Below are positions 16,843 to 25,811 of a stretch of 64,000 nt of DNA, one piece after another (position 1 is the first letter of the stretch; every line of letters starts with the position of its first letter). Position numbers and translations under genes: made by a program. Below the pieces are notes generated by a model. That model was not told the origin of the DNA and did not search any database. It saw only the letters and a program-made list of their open reading frames with translations. The stretch covers positions 652,812-716,811 of the forward strand of contig NZ_JAQQTF010000002.1 in the NCBI RefSeq assembly GCF_028561275.1, given 5' to 3'. The stretch is from Aureisphaera galaxeae. Its GTDB lineage: Bacteria > Bacteroidota > Bacteroidia > Flavobacteriales > Flavobacteriaceae.

Positions 16843-17172
16843 CTAACCGTCCAACTTGTTTACTTTGTTCATCATCATTACCCCATGAACCAAGGTGGCT
16901 CCACCTTTAATGGCGGCACCTACGTGAACGGCTTCCATCATTTCCTCTTTGGTTACCCCGCGCTGCAATCCGTCCTTGGTATAGGCATCGATGCAATACG
17001 GGCATTGCTCAGTATGGGCTACCGCTAAAGCAATAAGGGATTTTTCACGGGCCGTAAGGGCTCCTTCTTCGAAGACCTTTCCGTAATAATCGAAAAATTT
17101 GGTCCCCAATTCTTCGCTCCATTCGGTAATATTCCCAAATTTTCTGAGGTCTTTAGGATCGTAATACGACAT
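16843..17172 (-). CDS. AhpD-like peroxidase-related protein of arsenosugar cluster
   Basis: A 109-residue carboxymuconolactone decarboxylase/AhpD-fold protein. The redox motif HTEQCPYCIDAYTKDGLQ gives Cys57-x2-Cys60 with a nearby His, as in alkylhydroperoxidase AhpD. The usual N-terminal helix and the EEMMEAVHVGAAIKGGATLVHG helix are present and the length is normal for the small family associated with ArsS. It probably reduces a peroxide or keeps a thiol or arsenic(III) species reduced in the cytoplasm; the substrate is not visible. It is the first gene of the arsS unit; the 113-base gap upstream probably holds the promoter, though I found no clear TAnnTTTG. Confidence 0.88.
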   Translation of the reverse strand: MSYYDPKDLRKFGNITEWSEELGTKFFDYYGKVFEEGALTAREKSLIALAVAHTEQCPYCIDAYTKDGLQRGVTKEEMMEAVHVGAAIKGGATLVHGVMMMNKVNKLDG

Positions 17173-17285
17173 ATTCTTTCTTTTAACTGCCTTATACTAA
17201 AAACAGTAGGGTTATTTGTATTGGGTAAAGATAGGGAAGTAGTCTTATTTGTAGGCTCACCCTTACGAAAGTTTTTAGAAAAATG

Positions 17286-18038
17286 TCAATTAAAGGAATA
17301 GCTAATTCCGGTCCTAAAATCGTACTGTGAATTGGGAATACCCAAGGCGGGAACCGCGTCGTAGACAAAGGTGTAGGTTAACTTAAGGTCGAACCCACCA
17401 AAAAGTTCCACTGCTAAGGAGCTTTGGCTCGATAAACGGTAGTCGGATACCTCTTTTAAAAGCGGTTGGTAATAGGTGGTGCTAACGAGAGAAATACGCT
17501 CGGTGGGATAGAGACTGAATGAAAGATAGCAGCTTCCTCGAAGATCACGTTGTAGGGGCGTAAAATTATCCGCTGTCTCCTCGTGTTCATACATGATCAA
17601 TGTCCCTAGATAGAACTTATAATTTTCGGATGTGGTGAGTTTAAATCGGGGTCCGGTTCCCAACAATCCCCGAAAGTCGATAAGGCTTACTTTGTTGTAT
17701 TGGCCTTGGGCAAAGATTTCCCAAGCGATTCTGTCATGGAAGCGGTTGTTGTGTCGTAGGTGCGTAATACCGCTGTTTTCGAACTTGTTTCCTTCAATTT
17801 TCTGAAAGTTGATATCATTTTTGAAGATGAACAAATGTTCCTTCATTTTGTACTGAACATGGACGTCGCTCCCGAGGATCACAAAGTCGTTTACATTTCG
17901 TTTTAATGCGAAATGTGCACTTGCTGAACCCGACCAGCCGGAGGTGTCTGTGACCTTCCGCAGGGACTCCGCATTTAGGATTTGTCCGTAGGAGGGAAGG
18001 CTGAGTACGAGAAACAAGAGAAATGCGAGGGTTTTCAC
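17286..18038 (-). CDS. DUF481-type outer-membrane beta-barrel protein
   Basis: A 250-residue protein with signal MKTLAFLLFLVLSLPSYGQ. The mature part is made of alternating polar/apolar strands (SGSASAHFALKRNVNDFVILGS, FKNDINFQKIEGNKFENSGITHLRHNN, LKLTYTFVYDAVPALGIP) and ends FRTGISYSFN, typical of DUF481 salt-induced outer-membrane-protein-like barrels. It lies upstream of the arsenosugar unit on the same strand, with 113 bases between. Membership of the cluster is possible but not shown. Ligand unknown. Confidence 0.78.
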   Translation of the reverse strand: MKTLAFLLFLVLSLPSYGQILNAESLRKVTDTSGWSGSASAHFALKRNVNDFVILGSDVHVQYKMKEHLFIFKNDINFQKIEGNKFENSGITHLRHNNRFHDRIAWEIFAQGQYNKVSLIDFRGLLGTGPRFKLTTSENYKFYLGTLIMYEHEETADNFTPLQRDLRGSCYLSFSLYPTERISLVSTTYYQPLLKEVSDYRLSSQSSLAVELFGGFDLKLTYTFVYDAVPALGIPNSQYDFRTGISYSFN

Positions 18039-18142
18039 GTAGTTAGTTTACGTAAATATACACCTTTTGAAAACAGTAAAATTATTATGTTTAACAATGT
18101 TAAAATTCTGTTTAAACAAAAGGCAATAAGCGGGGTAGAACG

Positions 18143-18150
18143 TATCTTTG
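18143..18150 (+). promoter_or_regulatory. Putative Bacteroidota -7 element
   Basis: TATCTTTG matches the TAnnTTTG -7 element and stands 53 bases before the ATG of the small gene at 18203. No TTG is present at the expected -33 position, so the call rests on one element. Confidence 0.35.
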
Positions 18151-18202
18151 CCAAGAACGAGGATGTATTTTCTCTAAGTTTAACTATTACAAATACGATT
18201 GT

Positions 18203-18424
18203 ATGGATATACTAGATCAGGCCTTGGAATTCGAACAACGTAAAATGACGTTTAAGACGACCAGTGAACGCATCGAAGCTTCACGCGAGGTAAAAAGATT
18301 AATTCTAGGAATAAACGAAATATATAAAAAGAATAAAGACGCACAGTTAATGGATTTAATGAAGCGTCTCACGGTCATAAAACAAAAGATCGAGAAACGA
18401 TTAAAAGGTCGTTTGGCCGCTTAG
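18203..18424 (+). CDS. Small helical protein, unknown function
   Basis: A 73-residue protein (MDILDQALEFEQRKMTFKTT...) predicted to be wholly alpha-helical and very basic towards the end (KKNKDAQLMDLMKRLTVIKQKIEKRLKGRLAA). Its hydrophobic residues have coiled-coil-like spacing. It resembles small hypothetical proteins that I believe are widespread in flavobacteria, but I cannot assign a function; nucleic-acid binding is one possibility given the charge. It is monocistronic: a -7-like element lies 53 bases upstream and a strong bidirectional terminator follows at once. Confidence 0.7.
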   Translation: MDILDQALEFEQRKMTFKTTSERIEASREVKRLILGINEIYKKNKDAQLMDLMKRLTVIKQKIEKRLKGRLAA

Positions 18425-18459
18425 AAAAAATCCCTTGACATCGTCAAGGGATTTTTTTT
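18425..18459 (+). terminator. Strong bidirectional terminator
   Basis: TCCCTTGAC (18431-18439) pairs with GTCAAGGGA (18443-18451), with a three-base loop, an A6 run on the left and T8 on the right. It serves the small plus-strand gene ending at 18424 and the convergent symporter operon ending at 18469. Confidence 0.92.
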
Positions 18460-18468
18460 GCTTCTCTA

Positions 18469-20124
18469 TTATCTGAAGTAGATATAGACACTTGCCACAA
18501 TGATGATAATGGCAATACCTACAGGTCTTGCAAATTTCCATTGTGTAATATCCACTTGTTTCGTGTATTCCTGAACGTAAGGTTCCTTGCGCGGTCTAAA
18601 CTTACCGATGAGCAACATGATCGCCACATTGAATAGGAACAATATGGCCATGACATCCAAGTAATGCAACCCGAAATACGCTTGTGACTCTATGGCTGCC
18701 AACTCGGCGGCATCGGTAATGCCATTGGCCTTTGCCTCATTAAGTGCTTTTTCTACAAATCGTGGTTGCAAAATAAATTGACTAATGATATAAAGAATGG
18801 AACCGGAAAGTAATCCAATCTTAGCTGCAATTGCAGGGACTCTTTTGGTGAGGTATCCCACAATAATGATGGTTAAAATTGGGATACTATAGATTCCGTT
18901 GATCTCTTGAAGGTAATCGAAGAGACTACCGGCATCGGCAATAAACGGAGCAATGAACATGGAAGCTAGTGCTAATAAAAGACCGAATCGCTTTCCTTGT
19001 TTTACCACAAGCTTTTCATCGGCTTCCGGATTTATATGCTGTTTGTAAATATCTATTCCGAATAGGGTTACGGAACTGTTCAGTACACTATTAAAGGAAC
19101 TTAAAATTGCACCAAACATCACCGCTGCAAAGAATCCTAAAAATACGGGAGGCAATACCTCGGCTACCAATCTTGGATATGCTTGATCTACACTGTCCAA
19201 TCCACCGCTAAACATATGATAGGCTATGATTCCTGGTAAGACTACGATAATAGGTCCCAATATCTTAATGAAAGACCCCAATAACAGTCCTTTTTGTCCT
19301 TCGGCCAAGTTCTTGGCAGCCAAAGCACGTTGAATGATTTGCTGATTGGTTCCCCAGTAGAATAACTGTACAAGCATCATTCCCGTGAAAATCGTATGGA
19401 ACGGAACAGGGTCCGTCGGTTTTCCGATAGATTTGAATTTATCAGGGTTCTCGGTGGTCAAAATGTTAATGCCTTCCATAACACTTCCATCCCCAATAAG
19501 CATCAGTCCGAAAACGGGGATGAGAAGCCCACCAATCAATAACCCAATCGCATTTATGGAATCTGAAACCGCTACTGCCTTTAACCCTCCAAAAACGGCG
19601 TAGATGGAACCAATGATCCCTATTCCCCAAACACAAAGCCAAATGGATTGACCCTCACTGATATTAAAAGCTTCCGGAACGTTGAACATACCACTAATCG
19701 CTACCGAACCCGAATACAGGATAACAGGCAAAAGCACGACCACGTAACCGGTTAAGAACAAGCCAGAGGTAATTGTTTTGGTGGACACGTCGAAACGTTT
19801 GGCCAAGAATTGTGGTACCGTTGTTAATCCACCTTTTAGATAACGAGGCAATAGAAAAAGAGCCGTCACTACCATGGCGATGGCAGCAAGGGTTTCCCAT
19901 GCCATAACGGACAATCCACTTTCGTAAGCGGAACCGTTTAAACCAACGATTTGCTCTGTGGATAAATTCGTAAGTAAGAGCGATCCAGCAATAACGCCTG
20001 CTGTTAAACTTCTACCTCCCAAGAAATACCCGTCGGAAGTATTTTCATTGGTTTTTCGTGTAGCTAGGTAAGAAATTACCCCTACAAGGATGGTAAAAGC
20101 CAAAAAGGTTACAATTGTCATCAT
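18469..20124 (-). CDS. Sodium/solute symporter (SSS family)
   Basis: A 551-residue polytopic membrane protein with about 14 helices, typical of SSS/SLC5 symporters such as the sodium-galactose transporter. It shows ATRKTNENTSDGYFLGGRSLTAGVIAGSLLLTNLSTEQIVGLNG (the SSS N-terminal signature), the GGLKAVAVSDSINAIGLLIGG motif, and GAILSSFNSVLNSSVTLFGIDIYKQ (sodium-site region). It imports a sugar or related solute with sodium across the inner membrane. It is last in the operon with a PfkB kinase (11-base gap) and trehalase, so a sugar from trehalose or sucrose breakdown, such as glucose or fructose, is the likely substrate. Confidence 0.9.
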   Translation of the reverse strand: MMTIVTFLAFTILVGVISYLATRKTNENTSDGYFLGGRSLTAGVIAGSLLLTNLSTEQIVGLNGSAYESGLSVMAWETLAAIAMVVTALFLLPRYLKGGLTTVPQFLAKRFDVSTKTITSGLFLTGYVVVLLPVILYSGSVAISGMFNVPEAFNISEGQSIWLCVWGIGIIGSIYAVFGGLKAVAVSDSINAIGLLIGGLLIPVFGLMLIGDGSVMEGINILTTENPDKFKSIGKPTDPVPFHTIFTGMMLVQLFYWGTNQQIIQRALAAKNLAEGQKGLLLGSFIKILGPIIVVLPGIIAYHMFSGGLDSVDQAYPRLVAEVLPPVFLGFFAAVMFGAILSSFNSVLNSSVTLFGIDIYKQHINPEADEKLVVKQGKRFGLLLALASMFIAPFIADAGSLFDYLQEINGIYSIPILTIIIVGYLTKRVPAIAAKIGLLSGSILYIISQFILQPRFVEKALNEAKANGITDAAELAAIESQAYFGLHYLDVMAILFLFNVAIMLLIGKFRPRKEPYVQEYTKQVDITQWKFARPVGIAIIIIVASVYIYFR

Positions 20125-20135
20125 ACGTTCAAAAG

Positions 20136-21080
20136 TTAGTTATTCAATATACTCGATATTATAAGGGCGTAGTCGGGGATTCTGCCCACGTTTTGCAATT
20201 TGATGGCCGCCATCTTCAAGGCGGTTTCCATGCATATCTGATTGGATTTTCCTTTGATCCAAGCAAATAAAAATCCACTCCAAAAGGCATCTCCCGCACC
20301 CGTAGCGTCCATGATCTTATCCACTTTTAGGGCGGATAATTCCAAGATCGGCTTGCCTTGTTCGCTTAGCTTCGCACCTTCTTTTCCCAAAGTAAGGCAT
20401 ACTAGCTTGGCTCCTAATTTGTGTAAATTAGTAAAAATTTCTTCGTGGCTCATCCCTCTACCAAACAAGCGATCCATATCGTCTTGACTTACCTTCACCA
20501 AAGGACCCAATGCGCAATATTTCTTAATGGTTTCCAATGCCTCTTGGGTATTGGGCCATATTTTTTTCGAATAGTTAATGTCAATACTCAGTTGGCAACC
20601 CGCGTCATGTGCTTTTTGGGCAATTTCCAAAATGGTTTCCCGGGCTGGGGAACGACTCAACGCAAAGCAACTCGTATGATAGATTCGGGTTCTATCGAGC
20701 GTGCTCAGGGTGATTTGTCCACTTTCAATGTGGCAGTCCGCCCCTCTCATGGGAATAAATTCAGGGGTTCCCGTAGTTCGGTTAACAAAAATCACCGTAG
20801 AAGGAATACCATCGATTTCCCTTACATCTGAAGTATCGATATCTACTTCACGAAACCGTTTCAGGATATAATCGCCAAAGCCATCATTTCCCACGGTAGC
20901 CACCATCTTCACGTTTAAGCCCAAGCGAGCCATGTTCATCGCTACATTGGTGGGCGATCCGCCCAGATATCTATGGTAATCCTTGGTTTCCTTAATTGGT
21001 TTTTCTACTTGTGTACCAATAAAATCTATTAATGTTTCTCCTATACTTAGGATATCTATGTCTCTTTGTTCGTCTTTCAT
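20136..21080 (-). CDS. PfkB-family sugar kinase, fructokinase-like
   Basis: A 314-residue ribokinase-fold kinase. The substrate motif YLGGSPTNVAMNMARLG is at about residues 38-54 and the second signature DATGAGDAFWSGFLFAW at about 268-284, with GAGD forming the anion hole and Asp the catalytic base. The protein starts with a charged MKDEQRDIDILSIGETLIDF. It phosphorylates a sugar with ATP in the cytoplasm, most likely fructose given the trehalase, GH100-like and transporter genes around it, but sugar identity cannot be read from the sequence. The trehalase stop and this ATG share a base, so expression is coupled. A second PfkB lies at 51633-52523. Confidence 0.88.
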   Translation of the reverse strand: MKDEQRDIDILSIGETLIDFIGTQVEKPIKETKDYHRYLGGSPTNVAMNMARLGLNVKMVATVGNDGFGDYILKRFREVDIDTSDVREIDGIPSTVIFVNRTTGTPEFIPMRGADCHIESGQITLSTLDRTRIYHTSCFALSRSPARETILEIAQKAHDAGCQLSIDINYSKKIWPNTQEALETIKKYCALGPLVKVSQDDMDRLFGRGMSHEEIFTNLHKLGAKLVCLTLGKEGAKLSEQGKPILELSALKVDKIMDATGAGDAFWSGFLFAWIKGKSNQICMETALKMAAIKLQNVGRIPDYALIISSILNN

Positions 21081-22951
21081 TAATGGGGGAATAGTTCCTT
21101 GGGAGGAACCAAATCATTGAGTTTATGTAAATAGGCTTCATCCAACAGGGAAACACCATATTGAAAAGAAGCGTTCATCCAACCAAAGCCTTCGGTGGTG
21201 ATGTATTCGAATTCTGTTCCTACATTTCCATATTCTGCAAATACTTTGTGTGTGGCACTTACCACATCGTATTTTTCTGGGATGGTTCCGTTGTAATCGA
21301 CCGCATTGCGGGTAATCATGTAGAGCCAACGGTAAATGAGTTCTTGCTGCTCTTCATGGAACCCATAGTTCTGAAGTCCTCTCCAAATCATCATTTGATG
21401 AGGAGCCCATCCATTAGGATAATCCCATTGCTTTTGCGGGCGTCCAGCCGATATTTCACCACGACTATCGCGATCGCAAGAAGCCACACCACCGGCTTCC
21501 TTCAATTTAGGCAGTAAGTTTTCCACCAGTTGTTTTGCCTGTTCCTGAGAACACATTTGAGCCCAAAGGGGCATTAACCCTGTTGCTGAGTAAAAAACAT
21601 GCGGCATCTCCTTTTCAATATTGTAATCGAAGTACATACCTTGGGCTTTGTTCCAAAGGTATTGATCCATCCGTGCTTTACGTTCCATGGCTTTGTCCGT
21701 CCAATACTGGGAGGTGTATATCTGAGTGTCGATTTTGAAGGAATCGTCAAAATGAGTTTCTATTAGCGAAGCGAAATCCGTTTCATACTTGTAGAGCATG
21801 GCATTGAGCTCTACCAAATTGAGGTCGGCGCAAATGCCTTCCAAGCGATACGAAGTGTCATGTCCAGATTCCCGAACCGTTCTATCATGCACGAAATAAT
21901 CGTCTAAGGCTAGATTTTCTAGGGTGCCTTGAGCATATCGCATTTCATAATCTTCCAAAGGCATACCCGCTTTCTTGGCATGCATTTCGATTTCGTGGTG
22001 AAAATGCCCTTCTTCGGCTTCTGGCGGCATGCCAATCCCTTCGGCCAAGTAGCGATTTAGACCATTGGACGTAAGTCGCTTGCCCATCACCATCCAAACG
22101 GTTTCGTATTCCAGGATAGCGGTTTCCAAATGACTCTTCAACCATTTCTTATCTTGGGTATGTTCAAAAACTTCGGAAATCATACTACTGTAAAACGGGG
22201 GTTGTGTTCGTGTTAAATAGTAAGACCTATTGGCATTTAGGATTTTTCCGTAATGCTGAATTTGATACTGAAAATTATTCGCCATTCCTAGGGCAAGATC
22301 GACCCTTCCATCGAGCAATAATCCAACCGCTTCAAAATAGCTGTCCCAACCGTACATTTCATTGAACCTTCCTCCGGGCACAACAAAAGGCTCTCCTCTT
22401 ATGGCACCATTCTTTTCCGAAAGTTTCAAAGAAAGGATTCCACTGTTGGCATTCAAACTTTTTACGTAGGCAGGAGTAATGTTTTGCGGAAGCCGAACCA
22501 CTTGCAAGGGTAATTGCCGTTGTAATTCGGTATAATATTTTACAGCCAAGGTATCACCGAAGGGGACATATACAGTGAGCACCTCATTTTCTATGGTTTT
22601 GTTTTTGGTATCTGCCAACAGGGCTTCAATACCATGGGCGTCCATGCTACGAGTAAGGCCTTTCCAATAGTAATTGTGAATCATTCGAGAGATACGCTGT
22701 ACGGGAAGTTCTTCAATTTTTGAAGGATCTATTTCCAGTTCGGTTTTGCCTTCATTTTTGGCTATGACCAATTCCTGCAATAAGTTGGAAAGTGGGTAGG
22801 TGCCTTGCACAGTGTACGAACCCGATTCTGAAGAGATCACAAACTTCTTGGGGCCTTGATCCTCAACAGTGATTTTCTTATCACCATCGGTGTCTTCTTG
22901 GGCCAGAAGAAGTTGTAATGTTTTCTCTATGTCGACTCGAATTAATGTCAC
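21080..22951 (-). CDS. Neutral trehalase, GH37, with EF-hand-like loop
   Basis: A 623-residue cytoplasmic trehalase (no signal peptide), splitting trehalose to two glucose. Both GH37 signatures are present: PGGRFNEMYGWDSYF (192-206) and QWDYPNGWAPHQ (508-519). Asp365 in RESGHDTSYR and Glu587 in TTEGFGWMNASF match the catalytic acid and base of fungal Nth1. Residues 20-31 (DTDGDKKITVED) form an EF-hand-like calcium loop with ligands at 20, 22, 24 and 31, as in yeast neutral trehalase, followed by the same GTYPLSNLLQEL segment. The fungal N-terminal phosphorylation/14-3-3 extension is absent. It sits in a tight operon between the MFS transporter (1-base gap) and the PfkB kinase. Confidence 0.95.
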   Translation of the reverse strand: MTLIRVDIEKTLQLLLAQEDTDGDKKITVEDQGPKKFVISSESGSYTVQGTYPLSNLLQELVIAKNEGKTELEIDPSKIEELPVQRISRMIHNYYWKGLTRSMDAHGIEALLADTKNKTIENEVLTVYVPFGDTLAVKYYTELQRQLPLQVVRLPQNITPAYVKSLNANSGILSLKLSEKNGAIRGEPFVVPGGRFNEMYGWDSYFEAVGLLLDGRVDLALGMANNFQYQIQHYGKILNANRSYYLTRTQPPFYSSMISEVFEHTQDKKWLKSHLETAILEYETVWMVMGKRLTSNGLNRYLAEGIGMPPEAEEGHFHHEIEMHAKKAGMPLEDYEMRYAQGTLENLALDDYFVHDRTVRESGHDTSYRLEGICADLNLVELNAMLYKYETDFASLIETHFDDSFKIDTQIYTSQYWTDKAMERKARMDQYLWNKAQGMYFDYNIEKEMPHVFYSATGLMPLWAQMCSQEQAKQLVENLLPKLKEAGGVASCDRDSRGEISAGRPQKQWDYPNGWAPHQMMIWRGLQNYGFHEEQQELIYRWLYMITRNAVDYNGTIPEKYDVVSATHKVFAEYGNVGTEFEYITTEGFGWMNASFQYGVSLLDEAYLHKLNDLVPPKELFPH

Positions 22952-22952
22952 G

Positions 22953-24164
22953 TTACGCTTTGGCTAGTTTATTCAATCTGAAAAGGACGACAAGGATGAT
23001 GGCCATGGGAATGAGTGAAAGGTAAAATACCTTATTCCCACCGAGCGTGTCGAACAGGTTTCCAATGATTACCGACCCCAACGTTCCCCCTATGGCCGAA
23101 AAGAAAGTTAAGATTCCAGCAAGGGAACTGTGTTGGTCCTTTTCTGTATTCGATAATACGGTTGAACTAATCAATGGATATAATGGCGCCAAGAATAGCC
23201 CGATCATAGGGAATAGGAACGAAACTAGCGGTAAATCACCTATGGTGCTTACTTCTATATTGGGTACATTACTTGCCATGGGTAACACAAGTAACACAAG
23301 GATAGCTGCTAAAATTACTCCAGCTACCGTAAGGTATATCCACTTTATTTTTTTGACCATAATCCCAGTGAGAAATCTCCCGAGAGCTATGGATCCCATA
23401 AGTATAACAGCCATCTGATTGGCTAATTTGGGATCGAGATGAAGGGTTTCCTTGTTGAAGGTAGGCAGCCAGGTCATGATTCCCTGTTCGGTCATTACGT
23501 AGAAAAAGGCAAAAAGGGCGAAAAGCCAAATGAATGGTTTTTTGAACAGCCGGAACATGGCATTGAAGTCCTGGCGGACGGTCGTATTTTTAGCTTCAAC
23601 TTGAAGATTGAATTTAGAAAACAGAATGATGAAAAAGGAAACGGCAATAAGTACGGCCATAAGCAAGTAACCTTGCAACCAAGCATCAGGATCATTTTCA
23701 TCTATAAACGTAGGCATCACCAAGTACATAAATATGATCCCTACCATGAAAATTGTTTCTATATAGCTCATCAATTGACTATGCCCTTCTTTGGTATCTG
23801 TTACCTGACCGATAAGGGCATACACGGCTACTTTTGCAATGGCAAAGGTCATCCCCGTAATCGCGAATAATATTTTAACTGCCCAGAAAGAATTGCCATA
23901 GTACATCCCAATACATCCAAAAAACACGAAGGCCAAACTTAAAAGCATTCCTTTTTTATAACCTAGCTTGGGTAGGAATGAACCAATTAGGAAGGAAACC
24001 AGTGCAATAGAAAGATCCTTGAATAGCTCTAAATAGGCAGCGTCCTGTTTTAAAACGCCGTACACTTCTTGCGAGCGTTCTACCAGATACCCAACGCTAT
24101 TCAATAACGCTGCGAATACGAAGTAGATAATAAAAAGGGAAAGCTTTATACCAAAGTTTTTCAT
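22953..24164 (-). CDS. MFS transporter in sugar operon
   Basis: A 403-residue major facilitator with 12 predicted helices. MFS marks include FLIGSFLPKLGYKKGMLLSLAFV (loop 2-3) and the central charged loop before MFRLFKKPFIWLFALFAFFYV. The N-terminal half (ITGMTFAIAKVAVYALIGQVTD) and the GRFLTGIMVKKIKWIYLTV loop fit sugar or sugar-phosphate type facilitators, but I cannot name the substrate. It lies one base upstream of the trehalase gene and 3 bases downstream of the SLC45-like transporter, so two different MFS carriers are expressed together; glucose, trehalose or a glucoside are the plausible cargoes. Confidence 0.85.
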   Translation of the reverse strand: MKNFGIKLSLFIIYFVFAALLNSVGYLVERSQEVYGVLKQDAAYLELFKDLSIALVSFLIGSFLPKLGYKKGMLLSLAFVFFGCIGMYYGNSFWAVKILFAITGMTFAIAKVAVYALIGQVTDTKEGHSQLMSYIETIFMVGIIFMYLVMPTFIDENDPDAWLQGYLLMAVLIAVSFFIILFSKFNLQVEAKNTTVRQDFNAMFRLFKKPFIWLFALFAFFYVMTEQGIMTWLPTFNKETLHLDPKLANQMAVILMGSIALGRFLTGIMVKKIKWIYLTVAGVILAAILVLLVLPMASNVPNIEVSTIGDLPLVSFLFPMIGLFLAPLYPLISSTVLSNTEKDQHSSLAGILTFFSAIGGTLGSVIIGNLFDTLGGNKVFYLSLIPMAIILVVLFRLNKLAKA

Positions 24165-24167
24165 ACG

Positions 24168-25811
24168 CTATTCTGTTTTAGATCCTCCTAGTCGCAATGC
24201 AAGGATTGCTGCTATGGCAAAGAAAACTCCACCAAATATGATGGCGTTTACAGCATCATTACCCAATAAATGTTTAATTATGGGGCCAAAAGAAACAGTT
24301 TGTATCAACATGGGGATTACAATCATCATGTTTACAATACCCATATAAACTCCTCTTCGATCCTCTGGTATTACTTTAGATACCATAGAATAAGGAATAC
24401 CCATCATGGCAGCCCATCCTATTCCGAATAACACCATAGGAGCTAATAACATGTATTTATCTGTAATGAAGGGCATGCTTATCATAGCTGCAGCTGATAA
24501 AAACAGACAGCTCACATATACCGATCGGGAACCGTATTTCTTGGCGAAGGGAACCAGTGCTAATGCTACCAGCATAGTAACCAAATTATAGGTTCCATTC
24601 ATCAATCCTGTTTGTGCAAGCGCCTGTTCCGATAAAAGTTGAATATTTTGAGCAAAGGAGGTGTCAGCAGCACTTACCGCTTCACCTGCTTTACAGGCTT
24701 CCATAATACCGTCGAACTTCTCCTGATCATCATTTGAAATACCCAAAAAGCTAGATCGTAGCATTGGGGTAATAAACTGCCAGTAAATGAATAATGCATA
24801 CCATTGGAAGAAATAAACACCGGATAATTTCCACATCATTTTGGGCATTTCCCCAATTGCGTCGGCTGCTTCAATAAAAGGGTTCAATAGATCCCCTAAT
24901 TTTTTAATGCTTGGTTTGTCTGGATTCTTCTTTATCAGGCGATAGAGATAGTACAACCAGATGATGGCAATAATGAGGATGATAATCACCAAAAGGTTAA
25001 TATTCTCAAATAGGCTAGGAACCGCATAGCCTATGGCAAATCCTAAAGCGGTTGGAAGGGAGAGAATAACAAAAAGAACGCTTAAAATCTGGATTAATGG
25101 CGATGGTTTGTCCTTATTGAATTCCTTGATTTCCTCGAGTTCTTCTTCAGAAGGCGGAATTTCGGGTGTTTTCCAGTTGGACCAAAGTACTGTAGTGATG
25201 GAAGCAATGGCGCCTAAAAAGAAGGAGTAATACACCCATTTGGGAATAGCCGATACCGATTCTGATGCAGTGCTGCAGAGCGCTGTTGCTTCGTCCACTG
25301 GAACGCTGAACCAATCCTGAAATAAGAATAAGGAGAAATTAGCGATGGTAATTCCGGCACCCACAAAGAGACTTTGCATCTGATAACCAAACGTTAGCTG
25401 ATCGTCATTGAGTTTGTCCCCTACAAAGGCGCGATAAGGTTCCATGGCCGTATTATTGGCAGCGTCGAGAATCCATAACAGACCTACGGCAAACCAAAGA
25501 TGTGAACTGAAAGGGAAAGCAAACAAACACAGACTTCCCAATATTGCACCGATTAAGAAAAAAGGCTTTCTTCTACCGCCCCATTTAGGCAGCCAAGTTT
25601 TGTCACTTATGGCCCCTATGATTGGTTGAATAAGCAAACCCGTTACCGGACCGGCTAAATTCAAGAGAGGGAGTTCCCCATGATCTGCCCCTAAAAAAGA
25701 AAATATAGGGTTAACGGCTGTTTGTTGCAATCCGAAACTAAACTGAATCCCAAAGAATCCAACATTCATATTCCAGATTTGCCAAAAGGAGAGTCTCGGT
25801 TTCTTAATCAT
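24168..25811 (-). CDS. SLC45/GPH-type disaccharide MFS transporter
   Basis: A 547-residue major facilitator. It has the SLC45/sucrose-transporter traits: FGIQFSFGLQQTAVNPIFSFLGA in helix 1, PIIGAISDKTWLPKWGGRRKPFFLIGAI (with the GGRRKPF loop) and DAANNTAMEPYRAFVGDKL in helix 4. A long central cytoplasmic region (EEELEEIKEFNKDK) and an extra stretch near residues 370-400 make it longer than usual. It probably imports sucrose, maltose or trehalose with protons across the inner membrane. The GH100-like gene, a P-loop kinase and trehalase around it fit this. Its start overlaps the kinase stop by 8 bases. Confidence 0.88.
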   Translation of the reverse strand: MIKKPRLSFWQIWNMNVGFFGIQFSFGLQQTAVNPIFSFLGADHGELPLLNLAGPVTGLLIQPIIGAISDKTWLPKWGGRRKPFFLIGAILGSLCLFAFPFSSHLWFAVGLLWILDAANNTAMEPYRAFVGDKLNDDQLTFGYQMQSLFVGAGITIANFSLFLFQDWFSVPVDEATALCSTASESVSAIPKWVYYSFFLGAIASITTVLWSNWKTPEIPPSEEELEEIKEFNKDKPSPLIQILSVLFVILSLPTALGFAIGYAVPSLFENINLLVIIILIIAIIWLYYLYRLIKKNPDKPSIKKLGDLLNPFIEAADAIGEMPKMMWKLSGVYFFQWYALFIYWQFITPMLRSSFLGISNDDQEKFDGIMEACKAGEAVSAADTSFAQNIQLLSEQALAQTGLMNGTYNLVTMLVALALVPFAKKYGSRSVYVSCLFLSAAAMISMPFITDKYMLLAPMVLFGIGWAAMMGIPYSMVSKVIPEDRRGVYMGIVNMMIVIPMLIQTVSFGPIIKHLLGNDAVNAIIFGGVFFAIAAILALRLGGSKTE

